From Caulobacter sp. 602-1 (lineage in GTDB: Bacteria; Pseudomonadota; Alphaproteobacteria; Caulobacterales; Caulobacteraceae), in assembly GCF_003931565.1 (NCBI RefSeq), contig NZ_RRYI01000012.1:62001-126000 (forward strand): a DNA stretch of 64,000 nucleotides, in the 5' to 3' direction. Below are positions 35,668 through 48,308 of this stretch, piece by piece. The position numbers and the translations under genes are program-made. The notes under the pieces were generated by a model. It saw nothing but the letters and a program-made list of their open reading frames with translations, was not told the DNA's origin and searched no databases. The stretch's first letter is position 1, and every line of letters starts with the position of its first letter.

Positions 35668-36237
35668 CTAGCGCGGGGCGGCGGGCTGGGCGGGCGCGGC
35701 CGGCGCGTCGGTCTTCTTGTCGTCCTGATAGAACACCGCCCGCACCCGGCGCTGGCTCTTGCTGGCGCTGTTCGACTCCAGCCGGGCGTCGTTGGTCTTG
35801 GTGTTGACCGTCAACTTGTCGCCGCGCGCCACGTCCTTGCCCTTCACCAGCACCACGTCGCCGGTGACGATCGCGATATTGTTGTCGAAGGTGTAGACGG
35901 CGCGGTCGCCGCGGGCGGTCTGCGTGTCGCTGACCATATAGACGCCGCCCTCGGCCTCCATGCGCTGGGCCGCGCCGCAGGCGTTGGCCCCGTCCGCCGT
36001 CGTCCCGGCCTTGCGGGCGCTGTACACCGTCACCTTCTGGGCGCGCAGGCGCGAGCGGTTCTGCAGGATCTCCACATTGCCCGTGAAGATCGTGATGCAC
36101 TTGCTGTTGATGGTTTCCTGGTTGTCGGCGGAAACATCGACCGGCGTGCTCGAGTCTTGGGCGTAGGCCGCGCCGCTGGCCCCAATCCCACCAAGGATCA
36201 ACGCGGTCGTCACCGCCGCCGCCGTCCATCGCTTCAT
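35668..36237 (-). CDS. lptA: LptA-type LPS transport periplasmic protein
   Basis: Periplasmic LPS bridge protein of the OstA/LptA family. A signal peptide covers about residues 1-26 (MKRWTAAAVTTALILGGIG onward). The rest is beta-jellyroll with repeated glycine-valine strands such as GNVEILQNRSRLRAQKV and a DARLESN segment, ending in an Ala/Pro-rich tail. I chose the ATG 10 bases after AGGA; an alternative ATG 9 bases upstream sits too close to it. It lies between lptC and lptB. Confidence 0.88.
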   Translation of the reverse strand: MKRWTAAAVTTALILGGIGASGAAYAQDSSTPVDVSADNQETINSKCITIFTGNVEILQNRSRLRAQKVTVYSARKAGTTADGANACGAAQRMEAEGGVYMVSDTQTARGDRAVYTFDNNIAIVTGDVVLVKGKDVARGDKLTVNTKTNDARLESNSASKSQRRVRAVFYQDDKKTDAPAAPAQPAAPR

Positions 36238-36298
36238 CAGAACCATGTCCTCATCCGTCGCGGCCGCATCCAAAGCGAACCTGCGCCATTGATCTTCT

Positions 36299-36919
36299 TT
36301 ACTGCCGTTCGAACCGGGCGCGAACCCCACCCCGGAAGATGACGCGATCGCCCTTGTCATATACGGAGTAGGCGTTGGATTGCACCTGCCCGCTGGGGCC
36401 TTCGCCGTTCATTATCGTCTCGCCGGTGACATCGCCGGTCTTGGTGTCGACGAACGACTCCTCGGACGCGAAGCGATAACCGGCGCCATCGTCCAGACGG
36501 ACATCGTCCTTCAGGCTCAGGCCGAAATTGTCCTGGCGGTAGACGCCGTGCTTGGCGGTCATCCGCGTCGGCGTGGGCGAGCCCAGGTCCAGGGTCAGCG
36601 CCGGCTCGTCCAGGATGATGCGGCGCGGGTCGTTGTCGTCGCGGATCGCCGAGCGCGCCGTGATCATGAAGCTGCGGCCATCGGTCGACTGACCGTAGAA
36701 GCGCGGGGTGATCAGGCGGATCTCGGTCTTGGCCTCGGTCGGCGGGTGGGTGGCGGCCATGTAGGTTCGCCAGCCGACCTGCGAGGCGACGATCAGCAAC
36801 AGGCCCGCGATCGCGGCCGGCAGGATGATGCGCGCGGCCAGAACGCGGCGCGAGCGGCGACGCCAGCGCGCGAGGTCGGCGCTCATCGTTCGTCCGGTCA
36901 TGACCGCGGTCGGTTGCAT
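36299..36919 (-). CDS. lptC: LptC, LPS export inner-membrane-anchored protein
   Basis: Bitopic membrane protein that passes LPS from the LptBFG transporter to LptA. An N-terminal positively charged stretch (ADLARWRRRSRRVLAARI) precedes one transmembrane helix near residues 29-50, then a periplasmic jellyroll with IRLITPRFYGQSTDGRSF and KHGVYRQDNFGLSL. Length is 206 with the first ATG; internal ATGs 18 and 33 bases later could be used because no strong Shine-Dalgarno is present. It follows rnd by 8 bases. Confidence 0.88.
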   Translation of the reverse strand: MQPTAVMTGRTMSADLARWRRRSRRVLAARIILPAAIAGLLLIVASQVGWRTYMAATHPPTEAKTEIRLITPRFYGQSTDGRSFMITARSAIRDDNDPRRIILDEPALTLDLGSPTPTRMTAKHGVYRQDNFGLSLKDDVRLDDGAGYRFASEESFVDTKTGDVTGETIMNGEGPSGQVQSNAYSVYDKGDRVIFRGGVRARFERQ

Positions 36920-36927
36920 CGCGTCCG

Positions 36928-37545
36928 TCAGCTGTGGGCGAAGATGTCCATCTCTTCCCAGCCGGCCAGGTCGAGCGAGGCGCGGTGGGGGAGATAGTCG
37001 AAGGCGTGTTGCGCCAGGGCCATGCGGCCTTCGCGCTCGAGCATGGTGTTCAGCTTCAGGCGCAGCGCGTGCAGGTGCAGCACGTCCGAGGCGGCGTAGG
37101 CCACCTGGTCGGCGCTCAGCGACGGCGCGCCCCAGTCCGACGACTGCTGCACCTTCGACAGCTCCACGCCCAGCAGCTCGCGCGTCACGTCCTTCAGGCC
37201 GTGGCGGTCGGTATAGGTGCGGGCCAGCTTCGAGGCGATCTTGGTGCAGTAGACGGGCGCGGTCACCACGCCCAGATGGAGTTCGAACATGGCGATATCA
37301 AAGCGGCCGAAGTGAAAAAGCTTCAGCACGGCCGGATCGGTCAGCAGGGCCTTCAGGTTCGGGCAGTCATAGGTCGCGCGATTCAGGCGCACCACGTGCG
37401 CGTCGCCGTCGCCCGCCGACAGCTGGACCACGCACAACGGATCGCGGCCAAGGCGCAGACCCATGGTCTCCGAATCGATGGCGATGACGCCGGCGCCCGA
37501 GAAAACGCCGTCGGGCAGATCGCCCTCGTGAACGAAATTAGCCAA
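36928..37545 (-). CDS. rnd: Ribonuclease D (3'-5' exonuclease), short form
   Basis: DEDDy-family 3'-5' exonuclease that trims tRNA and other small RNA 3' ends. The first metal motif IAIDSETMGL is near residue 21, LKLFHFGRFDIAMFE holds the second, and SDVLHLHALRLKL the Y/D motif region. At 205 residues it lacks the HRDC domains of E. coli RNase D, which is usual in alphaproteobacteria. The TTG start is preceded by GGAG with 8-base spacing. It is the first gene before lptC on this strand. Confidence 0.9.
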   Translation of the reverse strand: MANFVHEGDLPDGVFSGAGVIAIDSETMGLRLGRDPLCVVQLSAGDGDAHVVRLNRATYDCPNLKALLTDPAVLKLFHFGRFDIAMFELHLGVVTAPVYCTKIASKLARTYTDRHGLKDVTRELLGVELSKVQQSSDWGAPSLSADQVAYAASDVLHLHALRLKLNTMLEREGRMALAQHAFDYLPHRASLDLAGWEEMDIFAHS

Positions 37546-37700
37546 GTCTCAAACTCCGGCGATCACATCGCGCCCGCGCGAGCGCGTTCAACCACGCGCC
37601 CGATTGGAACGCGCGACACTTATACTCACGATGAACGAATTAGCATCCGGAGGATTTTTTGGCGCCACCCCCGCTTCTCGAAAGAAGCTCGGTAAAGGGG

Positions 37701-37787
<87 letters not shown>

Positions 37788-37825
37788 CCGCTGCGCAACC
37801 GGGTAGGTCGCTGCGAGGCCGGGAC

Positions 37826-37853
37826 GTTTAGGGAAAGCTTCTGACGCCGTCAA
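37826..37853 (-). promoter_or_regulatory. Candidate housekeeping promoter of tRNA-Leu
   Basis: On the minus strand TTGACGG (-35) matches the Caulobacter consensus TTGACGS, and CCTAAAC 14 bases on resembles the -10 GCTANAWC. The -10 element ends 38 bases before the mature tRNA 5' end. Confidence 0.6.
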
Positions 37854-37955
37854 CAGACAAAAATCGATAAGTCGCGATTTCATTGCGAAGCCGCGCTCAG
37901 TCGTCTAATTCCCCCGTTATCGCGGTAGAGTCATCGCATGCGACGAGGAATGAAG

Positions 37956-38915
37956 ATGCAAGGTCTGGTCACGGTGTTCGGCGGCTCCGGTTTCGTGGGC
38001 GGCCAGGTCGTGCGGGCGCTCGCCAAGGCGGGCCATCGCGTGCGGGTGGCCGTGCGCCAGCCCAATCTCGCCTATCGCATGCGGATGCTGGGCGACGTCG
38101 GCCAGATCGAGGTGGTCCAGGCCAATGTCCGCAATCCAGCCTCGATCGCCCGCGCCCTGGACGGCGCCGAGGCCTGCGTGAATCTGGTGGGCGTGCTCTG
38201 GGAGAGCGGTCGCCAGAAGTTCCAGTCGATCCATGTCATGGCCGCCCAGAACGTGGCCCAGGCCGCCGCCAAGGCCGGCGTGAAGCATCTGGTCCACATG
38301 AGCGCCCTGGGCGCCAACGCCGAGTCGGAGTCGAAGTACTTCCGCACCAAGGCCGAGGGCGAGGCCGCCGTCCGCGCCGCCTTCCCGGGCGCGACCATCG
38401 TCCGCCCGTCGCTGGTGTTCGGCGTCGATGACAAGTTCTTCAACAGGTTCGCCCAGATCGCCGCCCTGTCGCCCGTGATGCCGCTGGTCGGCGGCGACAG
38501 CCGCGTCCAGCCGGTGTTCGTCGCCGACGTCGCCGCCGTGATCGCCAAGGCCGCCGCCAGCCCCGCGGCCGTCGGCGTGACCTATGAACTGGGCGGGCCG
38601 ACCGTCTACACGATGCGCGAGATCATGCAGCTCATCCTGACCGAGACCGGCCGCGCCCGGCCGCTGGCCCCGCTGCCCTGGCCGGTGGCCTCGCTGATCG
38701 GCGCGCTGGGCGACATGGTCGCCGGGATCCTGCCGCCGCCGCTGACCAGCGACCAGGTCGAGATGCTGAAGGTCGACAATGTCGCCGAGCACGGCCTGCC
38801 GGGCCTGGCCGAGGCCGGCGTGGTCGGCACGAGCGTCGAGGCCGTGGTCCCGACCTATCTCTACCGCTATCGTAAGGGCGGCCAGTACGCCGAGACCCCC
38901 GCGGGCGCGTTCTAG
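37956..38915 (+). CDS. Complex I NDUFA9-like NAD(P)-binding protein
   Basis: Atypical short-chain dehydrogenase/reductase related to the mitochondrial complex I subunit NDUFA9. The Rossmann site VFGGSGFVGGQVV is at residue 7. VHMSALGANAESESKYFRTK carries the usual pseudo-catalytic region and IVRPSLVFGVDDKFFNRFAQ is characteristic of the NDUFA9 subgroup. I chose the ATG 6 bases after GAGGA, giving 319 residues. The role (complex I assembly, or redox or quinone metabolism) is inferred from family. A strong terminator follows. Confidence 0.85.
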   Translation: MQGLVTVFGGSGFVGGQVVRALAKAGHRVRVAVRQPNLAYRMRMLGDVGQIEVVQANVRNPASIARALDGAEACVNLVGVLWESGRQKFQSIHVMAAQNVAQAAAKAGVKHLVHMSALGANAESESKYFRTKAEGEAAVRAAFPGATIVRPSLVFGVDDKFFNRFAQIAALSPVMPLVGGDSRVQPVFVADVAAVIAKAAASPAAVGVTYELGGPTVYTMREIMQLILTETGRARPLAPLPWPVASLIGALGDMVAGILPPPLTSDQVEMLKVDNVAEHGLPGLAEAGVVGTSVEAVVPTYLYRYRKGGQYAETPAGAF

Positions 38916-38940
38916 GCGACACGCGCCTCACCAAGACGAC

Positions 38941-38978
38941 AAAGGGCGGACGCCGCGCGGCGTCCGCCCTTTTTCTTT
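38941..38978. terminator. Strong bidirectional terminator
   Basis: AAAGGGCGGACGCC-GCGC-GGCGTCCGCCCTTT is a 14-bp perfect stem followed by TTTTTCTTT on the plus strand and preceded by AAA. It lies between the converging NDUFA9-like and uppP genes and can stop both. Confidence 0.93.
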
Positions 38979-38998
38979 CGCCGGCGTCGCCGGTTGGA

Positions 38999-39802
38999 TC
39001 AGGAGCGCAGGTAAAGCACCGCCAGGCCGCCGACCCCCACCACGATCCGCCACCAGGCGAACGGGGCGAAGCCGCGCTTGCCGATGAAGTCGAGCATGTA
39101 CTTCACGACCACCAGGCCCGACAGGAACGACACGACGAAGCCAATGGCCACCACGCCGACATGGCCGGCGTCCAGGGCGTCGCGGTTCTTGTAGACGTCC
39201 AGGGCGAAGGCCCCGACCATGATCGGGATCGCCATGAAGAAGCTGAACTCGGCGGCGGCCCGACGCTCGATGCCGAACAGCATGGAGCCGACGATGGTCG
39301 AACCCGAGCGCGACACGCCGGGGACCAAGGACAGGCACTGGAACAGGCCGACGATCAGCACCTTGTGCAGCGGCAGGTTCATGGCGTCGTGATCGACGGC
39401 CGGCGGCGCCTTCTTGTCGATGAACAGCAGGATCACCCCGCCGATCAGCAGCGACCAGCAGATGATCAGCGGGCTCTCGAACAGGAACGTCTTGATCATG
39501 TCGTGCAGCAGCAGGCCCGCCGCGAAGGCCGGGATCACCGCGATGATGACGCTGAGCGCGAAGCGCCGCGCCTCGGGCTTCGTGGGCAGGCCGATCAGCA
39601 CGCCCCACAGCTTCTGGAAATAGAGGGCGACCACCGCAAGGATCGCGCCCAACTGGATCAGCACGATGAAGGTGTCCCAGGACGGGTCCTTCAGCCTCAG
39701 GGCCTCCTTGGCCAGCAGCAGGTGACCGGTCGAGGAGACGGGTATGAACTCCGTCAGCCCCTCGACCAGACCCAGAATGATCGCGCTCAGCCAGTCAGGC
39801 AT
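38999..39802 (-). CDS. uppP: Undecaprenyl-diphosphatase
   Basis: Integral membrane phosphatase (BacA/UppP) that recycles undecaprenyl diphosphate for peptidoglycan and surface polysaccharide synthesis. It has 267 residues and about eight hydrophobic segments. The catalytic motif GLVEGLTEFIPVSSTGHLLL is near the N-terminus and the second motif PGVSRSGSTIV near residue 166. It is monocistronic, divergent from gltD. Confidence 0.96.
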   Translation of the reverse strand: MPDWLSAIILGLVEGLTEFIPVSSTGHLLLAKEALRLKDPSWDTFIVLIQLGAILAVVALYFQKLWGVLIGLPTKPEARRFALSVIIAVIPAFAAGLLLHDMIKTFLFESPLIICWSLLIGGVILLFIDKKAPPAVDHDAMNLPLHKVLIVGLFQCLSLVPGVSRSGSTIVGSMLFGIERRAAAEFSFFMAIPIMVGAFALDVYKNRDALDAGHVGVVAIGFVVSFLSGLVVVKYMLDFIGKRGFAPFAWWRIVVGVGGLAVLYLRS

Positions 39803-39866
39803 TGTTCGGCTCCAAAATCCCGTACTGGCCTGCGCCCGACACGGTAAACAGGTCGTAAATCCACAA

Positions 39867-39941
39867 AGTAGACTATTATGAGGACGATTTGCGAGTCGAT
39901 CTCAAAGACCGCACCCCTAACATGGATATATAAGTCTATTT
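39867..39941. promoter_or_regulatory. AT-rich gltD control region with paired TAGACT half-sites
   Basis: The 229-base uppP-gltD gap is markedly AT-rich in a GC-rich chromosome. It contains AGTAGACTATTAT and, about 61 bases on, the near-inverse ATATAAGTCTATTT. I see no convincing -24/-12 or -35/-10 pair. A CTCCC-GTCA-GGGAG hairpin sits at 40004-40017 just before the Shine-Dalgarno. Confidence 0.3.
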
Positions 39942-40031
39942 ATTTGACCATGACATTCTTCTTGCCTGAAAGAGTCCGTATGAGGCCGTCGAGAGCAATT
40001 TTTCTCCCGTCAGGGAGACGAGGGAAGTCGC

Positions 40032-41480
40032 ATGGCCGAACGCATGCTGAAATTCACGACGGTAGCCCGCAAGACGCCTGAAAAGCGCGCGGCGACTGAG
40101 CGTTCGGGCGACTTCCACGAGATCTACGCGGACTTCATCGACGCGAAAGCGACCGAGCAGGCCTCGCGCTGCTCGCAATGCGGCGTGCCGTTCTGTCAGA
40201 CTCATTGCCCGCTGCACAACAACATCCCCGATTGGCTGAGAATGACGGCCGAGGGCCGCCTGGAAGAAGCCTACGCCCTCTCGCAGGCGACCAATTCCAT
40301 GCCGGAAGTGTGCGGCAGGATCTGCCCGCAGGATCGCCTGTGCGAGGGCAATTGCGTTATCGAGCAATCCGGTCACGGCACGGTGACGATCGGCTCGGTC
40401 GAGCGCTACCTGACCGACAAGGCCTGGGAGATGGGCTGGGTGAAGCCGCTGGTCGCCGGCGAAGCGCGCGGTCAGTCGGTCGGCGTGATCGGTGCGGGCC
40501 CCGCCGGCCTGGCGGCGGCAGAGATGCTGCGCGAGGCTGGCTACGACGTCACCGTCTATGACCGCCACGACCGCGCCGGCGGCCTGCTGATCTACGGCAT
40601 CCCCGGCTTCAAGCTGGAGAAGGACGTCGTCGAGCGCCGCACCCGCCGCCTGGCCGAAGGCGGCGTCGAGTTCAAGCTGGGCTTCGAGGTCGGCAAGGAC
40701 GCCACGCTCGAGGACCTGCGCGGAAAGCACGACGCGGTGCTGATCGCCGTCGGCGTCTACGCCGCGCGCGACCTGACCGTTCCGGGCGGCGGCAGCAAGG
40801 GCGTGGCGCCCGCCCTGGACTATCTGATCGCCTCCAACCGCGTGGGCCTGGGCGACAGCGTGCCGGTCTACGAGTCCGGCGAACTGAACGCCGAGGGCAA
40901 GGACGTGGTCGTGGTCGGCGGCGGCGACACCGCCATGGATTGCGTCCGTACGGCCATCCGCCAGGGCGCCAAGTCGGTCACCTGCCTCTATCGCCGCGAC
41001 AAGGCCAACATGCCGGGCTCGATGCGCGAGGTTTCGAACGCCGAGGAAGAGGGCGTCACCTTCGAATGGCTGGCCGCGCCGCGCGCCCTGTCGGGCGAGG
41101 CCGAAGCCGTCACCGGCGTGCGCGCCATCCGCATGCGCCTGGGCGCGCCGGACGCCTCGGGCCGCCAGAGCCCCGAGGAAATTCCCGGCGGCGACTTCGA
41201 CCGCCCCGCCCAGCTGGTGCTGAAGGCCCTCGGCTTCGAGCCCGAGAACCTGCCGGAAGCCTGGTCGGCCCCGGACCTGAAGGTCACCCGCTGGGGCACG
41301 GTGAAGGCCGACGTCCGCAATCAGATGACCAATCTGGACGGCGTGTTCGCCGCCGGCGACATCGTCCGCGGCGCTTCGCTGGTCGTCTGGGCGATCAAGG
41401 ACGGCCGCGACGCCGCCGACGCCATCCACCGTTACCTGCAGGCCAAGGTCGGCGCGCCCGCGCTGATCGCGGCGGAATAA
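40032..41480 (+). CDS. gltD: Glutamate synthase small subunit
   Basis: NADPH-oxidising flavoprotein subunit of GOGAT, which passes electrons to GltB to convert 2-oxoglutarate and glutamine to two glutamates. The 482-residue protein has two N-terminal 4Fe-4S cysteine clusters (ASRCSQCGVPFCQTHCP and VCGRICPQDRLCEGNC), an FAD site GVIGAGPAGLAAAEMLREAG near 150, and an NADPH site VVVGGGDTAMDCVRTA near 295. GAGGGAAG lies upstream. Here gltD precedes gltB by 18 bases. Confidence 0.97.
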   Translation: MAERMLKFTTVARKTPEKRAATERSGDFHEIYADFIDAKATEQASRCSQCGVPFCQTHCPLHNNIPDWLRMTAEGRLEEAYALSQATNSMPEVCGRICPQDRLCEGNCVIEQSGHGTVTIGSVERYLTDKAWEMGWVKPLVAGEARGQSVGVIGAGPAGLAAAEMLREAGYDVTVYDRHDRAGGLLIYGIPGFKLEKDVVERRTRRLAEGGVEFKLGFEVGKDATLEDLRGKHDAVLIAVGVYAARDLTVPGGGSKGVAPALDYLIASNRVGLGDSVPVYESGELNAEGKDVVVVGGGDTAMDCVRTAIRQGAKSVTCLYRRDKANMPGSMREVSNAEEEGVTFEWLAAPRALSGEAEAVTGVRAIRMRLGAPDASGRQSPEEIPGGDFDRPAQLVLKALGFEPENLPEAWSAPDLKVTRWGTVKADVRNQMTNLDGVFAAGDIVRGASLVVWAIKDGRDAADAIHRYLQAKVGAPALIAAE

Positions 41481-41498
41481 GAGAGAGGATCTAGAACC

Positions 41499-46022
<4,524 letters not shown>

Positions 46023-46047
46023 TCCGCCTGACGTTCTGAAATGGAGA

Positions 46048-46083
46048 CCGCCGCGAGGGCTTCGGCCTTCGCGGCGGCTTTCG
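46048..46083 (+). terminator. Terminator after gltB
   Basis: CCGCCGCGAGGGC-TTCG-GCCTTCGCGGCGG forms a stem of about 13 bp with one mismatch and a TTCG tetraloop, followed by CTTTCGTT. It ends the gltDB transcript next to the convergent thioesterase gene. Confidence 0.85.
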
Positions 46084-46084
46084 T

Positions 46085-46516
46085 TCAGGGCGTCGCCCTG
46101 GTCTCCAGCGGCTTGAACGTCGCCCGCGCCCTGGCGACCGGAACGCCATCTGCGCGCACCGTGGCCTCGGCGAAGCAGATCGAGCGGCCCAGCTTGACGA
46201 AGTCGGTGTCGAACTCCAGCCACTGTCCCAGCTTGGCCGAACCCAGATAGTCCAGAGCCAGCGAGGCCGTGACGAGGCCGCCCGCCGCCCGGCCCGCGGC
46301 CGTCAGGTTCATGCCGACCGAAAGGCCCATGCCATTATCGGCCAGGGCGGCCAGAAAGCCGCCGTGCGGCATGCTCCGCGAGTTGCAGTGCTCGGTCCGG
46401 ACGCGCACGCCCAGCACCAGCCGGTCCGGCATGGAGTGGGCATAGAGCGGCTCCCACGGATCGGTGAGCGGGCTCTTGCGGCTGTGAGCGACGAAGCCCT
46501 CGGGGATCTCGTCCAT
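46085..46516 (-). CDS. PaaI-like hotdog thioesterase
   Basis: Predicted acyl-CoA thioesterase with the hotdog fold, PaaI/YdiI subgroup. The family signature SMPHGGFLAALADNGMG is near residue 52, with the catalytic acidic residue region in the long helix, then ASLALDYLGSAKLGQWLEFD. I chose the ATG preceded by GAGG, giving 143 residues; a TTG 21 bases upstream is possible. Substrate unknown. Confidence 0.83.
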   Translation of the reverse strand: MDEIPEGFVAHSRKSPLTDPWEPLYAHSMPDRLVLGVRVRTEHCNSRSMPHGGFLAALADNGMGLSVGMNLTAAGRAAGGLVTASLALDYLGSAKLGQWLEFDTDFVKLGRSICFAEATVRADGVPVARARATFKPLETRATP

Positions 46517-46636
46517 GCTGGCCTCGGGAAATTTCAAACAGTTGTTTCAATCTAGCATCGACCGACCCCTTGCGCGAGGGGCTGGCGCATCGCGTTATGG
46601 CGCGTAGCTGAACGGAAAGGGGCCGGCCGACATTCC

Positions 46637-48250
46637 ATGTCCATGCGCGCCTTCGCCCACCTGCTCGACCGTCTGTCCCTGACCAGCTCGCGCAACGCCA
46701 AGCTGACCCTGATCGCCGACCACCTGCGCGACACCCCGGACCCCGATCGCGGCTACGCCCTGGCGGCCCTGACCGGGGCGCTGTCGTTCAACGCCGCCAA
46801 GCCGGCCTTCATCCGCAAGGCGGTCGAAGCACGGATGGACGCCCAGCTGTTCGCCTGGTCCTACGACTATGTCGGCGATCTCGCCGAGACCGTCGCCCTG
46901 GTCTGGCCGGAGAAGCCCGGGGCCAACCGGCCGCCGGAGCTGTCCGAAGTGATCGAGGCCCTGCACTCGGCTTCGCGCGCCGAGGTGCAGCGGCTGATCG
47001 AGGGCTGGCTGGACGCGCTGGACCCCGACGGCCGCTGGGCGCTGCTCAAGCTGATGACCGGCGGCCTGCGGGTCGGGGTCTCCTCGCGCCTGGCCAAGCA
47101 GGCCTGCGCCAATTTCGGCGGCGTCGAGATCGGCGAGATCGAGGAGGTCTGGCACGCGATGGAGCCGCCCTATGGCGACCTCTTCGCCTGGCTGGAAGGC
47201 CGCTCCGAGCGCCCCTCGCCCGACGCGCCGGGCCGCTTCCGGCCGGTGATGCTGGCCCAGCCGATCGACGAGGCCGTCGACTTCGCCAAGCTGGATCCGG
47301 CCGACTACGTCGCCGAGTGGAAGTGGGACGGCATCCGCGTCCAGGCCGTATCAGAGCGCGGTCAGCGGCGGCTCTACACCCGCACCGGCGACGACATCTC
47401 CGCGGCTTTCCCGGACGTGGTCGAAGCCCTGGACTTCGAAGGCGCGATCGACGGTGAACTGTTGGTGCTGCGCGACGGCGCCCTGGCCCCGTTCGGGGAT
47501 CTGCAGCAGCGGCTGAACCGCAAGACGGTCGACGGCAAGCAGCTGGCGGCGTTCCCGGCCGGCATCCGCGCCTACGACCTGATGCTGGACGGCGAGGAGG
47601 ACGTCCGGTCCCTGCCCTTCGTCGAACGCCGCGCCCGGCTGGAGGCGTTCGTGGCGCGCCTCTCCACACCCCGCATCGACCTGTCGCCCCTTCAACCCTT
47701 CGAGACCTGGGAGGCGTTGGCCGCCCTGCGCCTGGATCCGCCTGAAGGCGACGCCCGCCTTTCCGAGGGCCTGATGCTCAAGCGCCGCGACAGCGTCTAC
47801 GAACCGGGCCGGCCCAAGGGTCCGTGGTTCAAGTGGAAGCGCGACCCGCACCTGATCGACGCGGTGCTGATGTACGCCCAGCGCGGCCACGGCAAGCGAT
47901 CCAGCTTCTATTCCGACTACACGTTCGGCGTCTGGCGCGAGGACGAGGAGGGTCGCCGCGCCCTGACACCGGTCGGCAAGGCCTATTTCGGCTTCACCGA
48001 CGAGGAGTTGAAGCGGATCGACAAGTTCGTGCGCGACCACACGATCGAGCGCTTCGGTCCCGTGCGCTCGGTCCGCGCCGACCAGGAGTCCGGCCTGGTG
48101 TTCGAGGTCGCCTTCGAAGGGCTGCAACGGTCGACGCGGCACAAATCGGGCGTCGCCATGCGCTTCCCGCGCATCAATCGCATCCGCTGGGACAAGCCCT
48201 CGCGAGAGGCCGACGAACTCAAAACATTGGAGTCCATGCTCGATCCATGA
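46637..48250 (+). CDS. ATP-dependent DNA ligase (LigC-like)
   Basis: Seals DNA nicks using ATP, of the group annotated as cisplatin-damage-response ligase in alphaproteobacteria. The 537-residue protein has an N-terminal DNA-binding domain, the nucleotidyl lysine K229 in EWKWDGIR, then EGLMLKRRDSVYEPGR and WFKWKRDP (motifs IV and V), and an OB-fold C-terminus. The helicase, exonuclease and phosphoesterase partners often adjacent are not in this window. Two ATGs six bases apart are possible starts. Confidence 0.9.
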   Translation: MSMRAFAHLLDRLSLTSSRNAKLTLIADHLRDTPDPDRGYALAALTGALSFNAAKPAFIRKAVEARMDAQLFAWSYDYVGDLAETVALVWPEKPGANRPPELSEVIEALHSASRAEVQRLIEGWLDALDPDGRWALLKLMTGGLRVGVSSRLAKQACANFGGVEIGEIEEVWHAMEPPYGDLFAWLEGRSERPSPDAPGRFRPVMLAQPIDEAVDFAKLDPADYVAEWKWDGIRVQAVSERGQRRLYTRTGDDISAAFPDVVEALDFEGAIDGELLVLRDGALAPFGDLQQRLNRKTVDGKQLAAFPAGIRAYDLMLDGEEDVRSLPFVERRARLEAFVARLSTPRIDLSPLQPFETWEALAALRLDPPEGDARLSEGLMLKRRDSVYEPGRPKGPWFKWKRDPHLIDAVLMYAQRGHGKRSSFYSDYTFGVWREDEEGRRALTPVGKAYFGFTDEELKRIDKFVRDHTIERFGPVRSVRADQESGLVFEVAFEGLQRSTRHKSGVAMRFPRINRIRWDKPSREADELKTLESMLDP

Positions 48251-48308
48251 TCGGCGTTCACCTCTCGTTTGCCATGTACCCCTACGCAAGGTTGCGAGGA
48301 GTACGCCG

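Noticed and set aside
34901..36229. A fused lptA-lptB type protein of 442 residues
   Set aside because: The upstream part is an out-of-frame reading of lptA. LptB has its own ATG with a ribosome site after the lptA stop.
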